Assembly (NCBI GenBank): GCA_023433585.1
Contig: JAEZCL010000211.1
Coordinates: 13,698 to 77,697, forward strand
From: Pseudomonadota bacterium
GTDB lineage: Bacteria > Pseudomonadota > Alphaproteobacteria > Caulobacterales > Caulobacteraceae
Direction: 5' to 3'
DNA: 64,000 nt
The position numbers and the translations under genes are program-made. The notes below the pieces were generated by a model, which was not told the DNA's origin, searched no databases, and was given only the letters and a program-made list of their open reading frames with translations. Below, one piece after another: positions 63,973 to 64,000 of this stretch (positions are counted from its first letter, which is position 1; each line of letters opens with the position of its first letter).

Positions 63973-64000
63973 CTCCCCCATAGCGAAGCGTATGGGGGAG
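63973..64000. repeat. Palindrome at the right edge (possible terminator or repeat)
   Basis: A 10-bp inverted repeat (CTCCCCCATA with TATGGGGGAG) and 8-base loop, 16 bases past the ilvE stop. It reaches the window edge, so a T tail or further repeats cannot be seen. Confidence 0.6.

Overview
The window is GC-rich, gene-dense alphaproteobacterial DNA. The best fit is a member of the Caulobacteraceae such as Brevundimonas. This rests on a Caulobacter-type TonB-dependent receptor beside tandem tryptophan-halogenase-like genes and xylan genes, palindromic operators centred on TAGCGCTA like those of Caulobacter sugar regulons, and a branched-chain amino acid leader peptide of the kind described in Caulobacter. 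The assignment comes from gene content only.

Layout. (1) 1-3674: surface polysaccharide genes. A partial sulfotransferase, a nucleotidyltransferase and a HAD phosphatase run leftward, and a KpsM-type ABC permease runs rightward. (2) 3691-29725: a xylan and glucuronoxylan utilisation locus. Four tandem halogenase-family genes and a GH43 xylosidase run leftward. Divergently from them lie a large TonB-dependent receptor, a CPA2 antiporter, a GH10 xylanase, D-mannonate dehydratase, an ExuT-like hexuronate transporter, a DUF969-DUF979-DUF2891 cassette and a GH9 enzyme. A GH3 glucosidase and a GH67 alpha-glucuronidase follow, divergent from each other. LacI-type operators lie at three places in this locus and at a fourth 25 kb away. 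(3) 30306-42944: nitrogen and glutamate metabolism, with an OplaH-type 5-oxoprolinase coupled to an FAD oxidoreductase, then gltB-gltD and a divergent ammonium transporter. (4) 43079-46030: a TorF-like outer membrane protein, a MerC-domain protein behind a Zur-box-like palindrome, and an MHS-family transporter with a large insert. (5) 46225-52894: an RND efflux system with a divergent TetR regulator and its likely operators. (6) 52986-56681: a soluble hybrid histidine kinase whose N-terminal third is a glucokinase-like domain, followed by a gluconolactonase-like lipoprotein. (7) 56798-63957: an ilvD-ilvC-ilvB-ilvM-leuA-ilvE operon behind an attenuator.

How the parts fit. Extracellular GH10 and GH43 enzymes, the TonB receptor, GH67, ExuT and ManD form a path from glucuronoxylan to xylose and D-mannonate-derived 2-keto-3-deoxygluconate. 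The remaining uronate enzymes and the LacI-type regulator are not in the window. The DUF969/DUF979 pair (families linked to 5-oxoproline transport) together with OplaH and glutamate synthase suggests a second theme of pyroglutamate and glutamate supply interleaved with the xylan genes.

The strongest candidate for an undescribed system is the kinase at 52986. Its glucokinase-like domain keeps every hexose-binding residue but has lost the ATP phosphate-binding loop. It looks like a cytosolic sugar sensor driving phosphorelay output, and it has a TAGCGCT-type operator in front of it.
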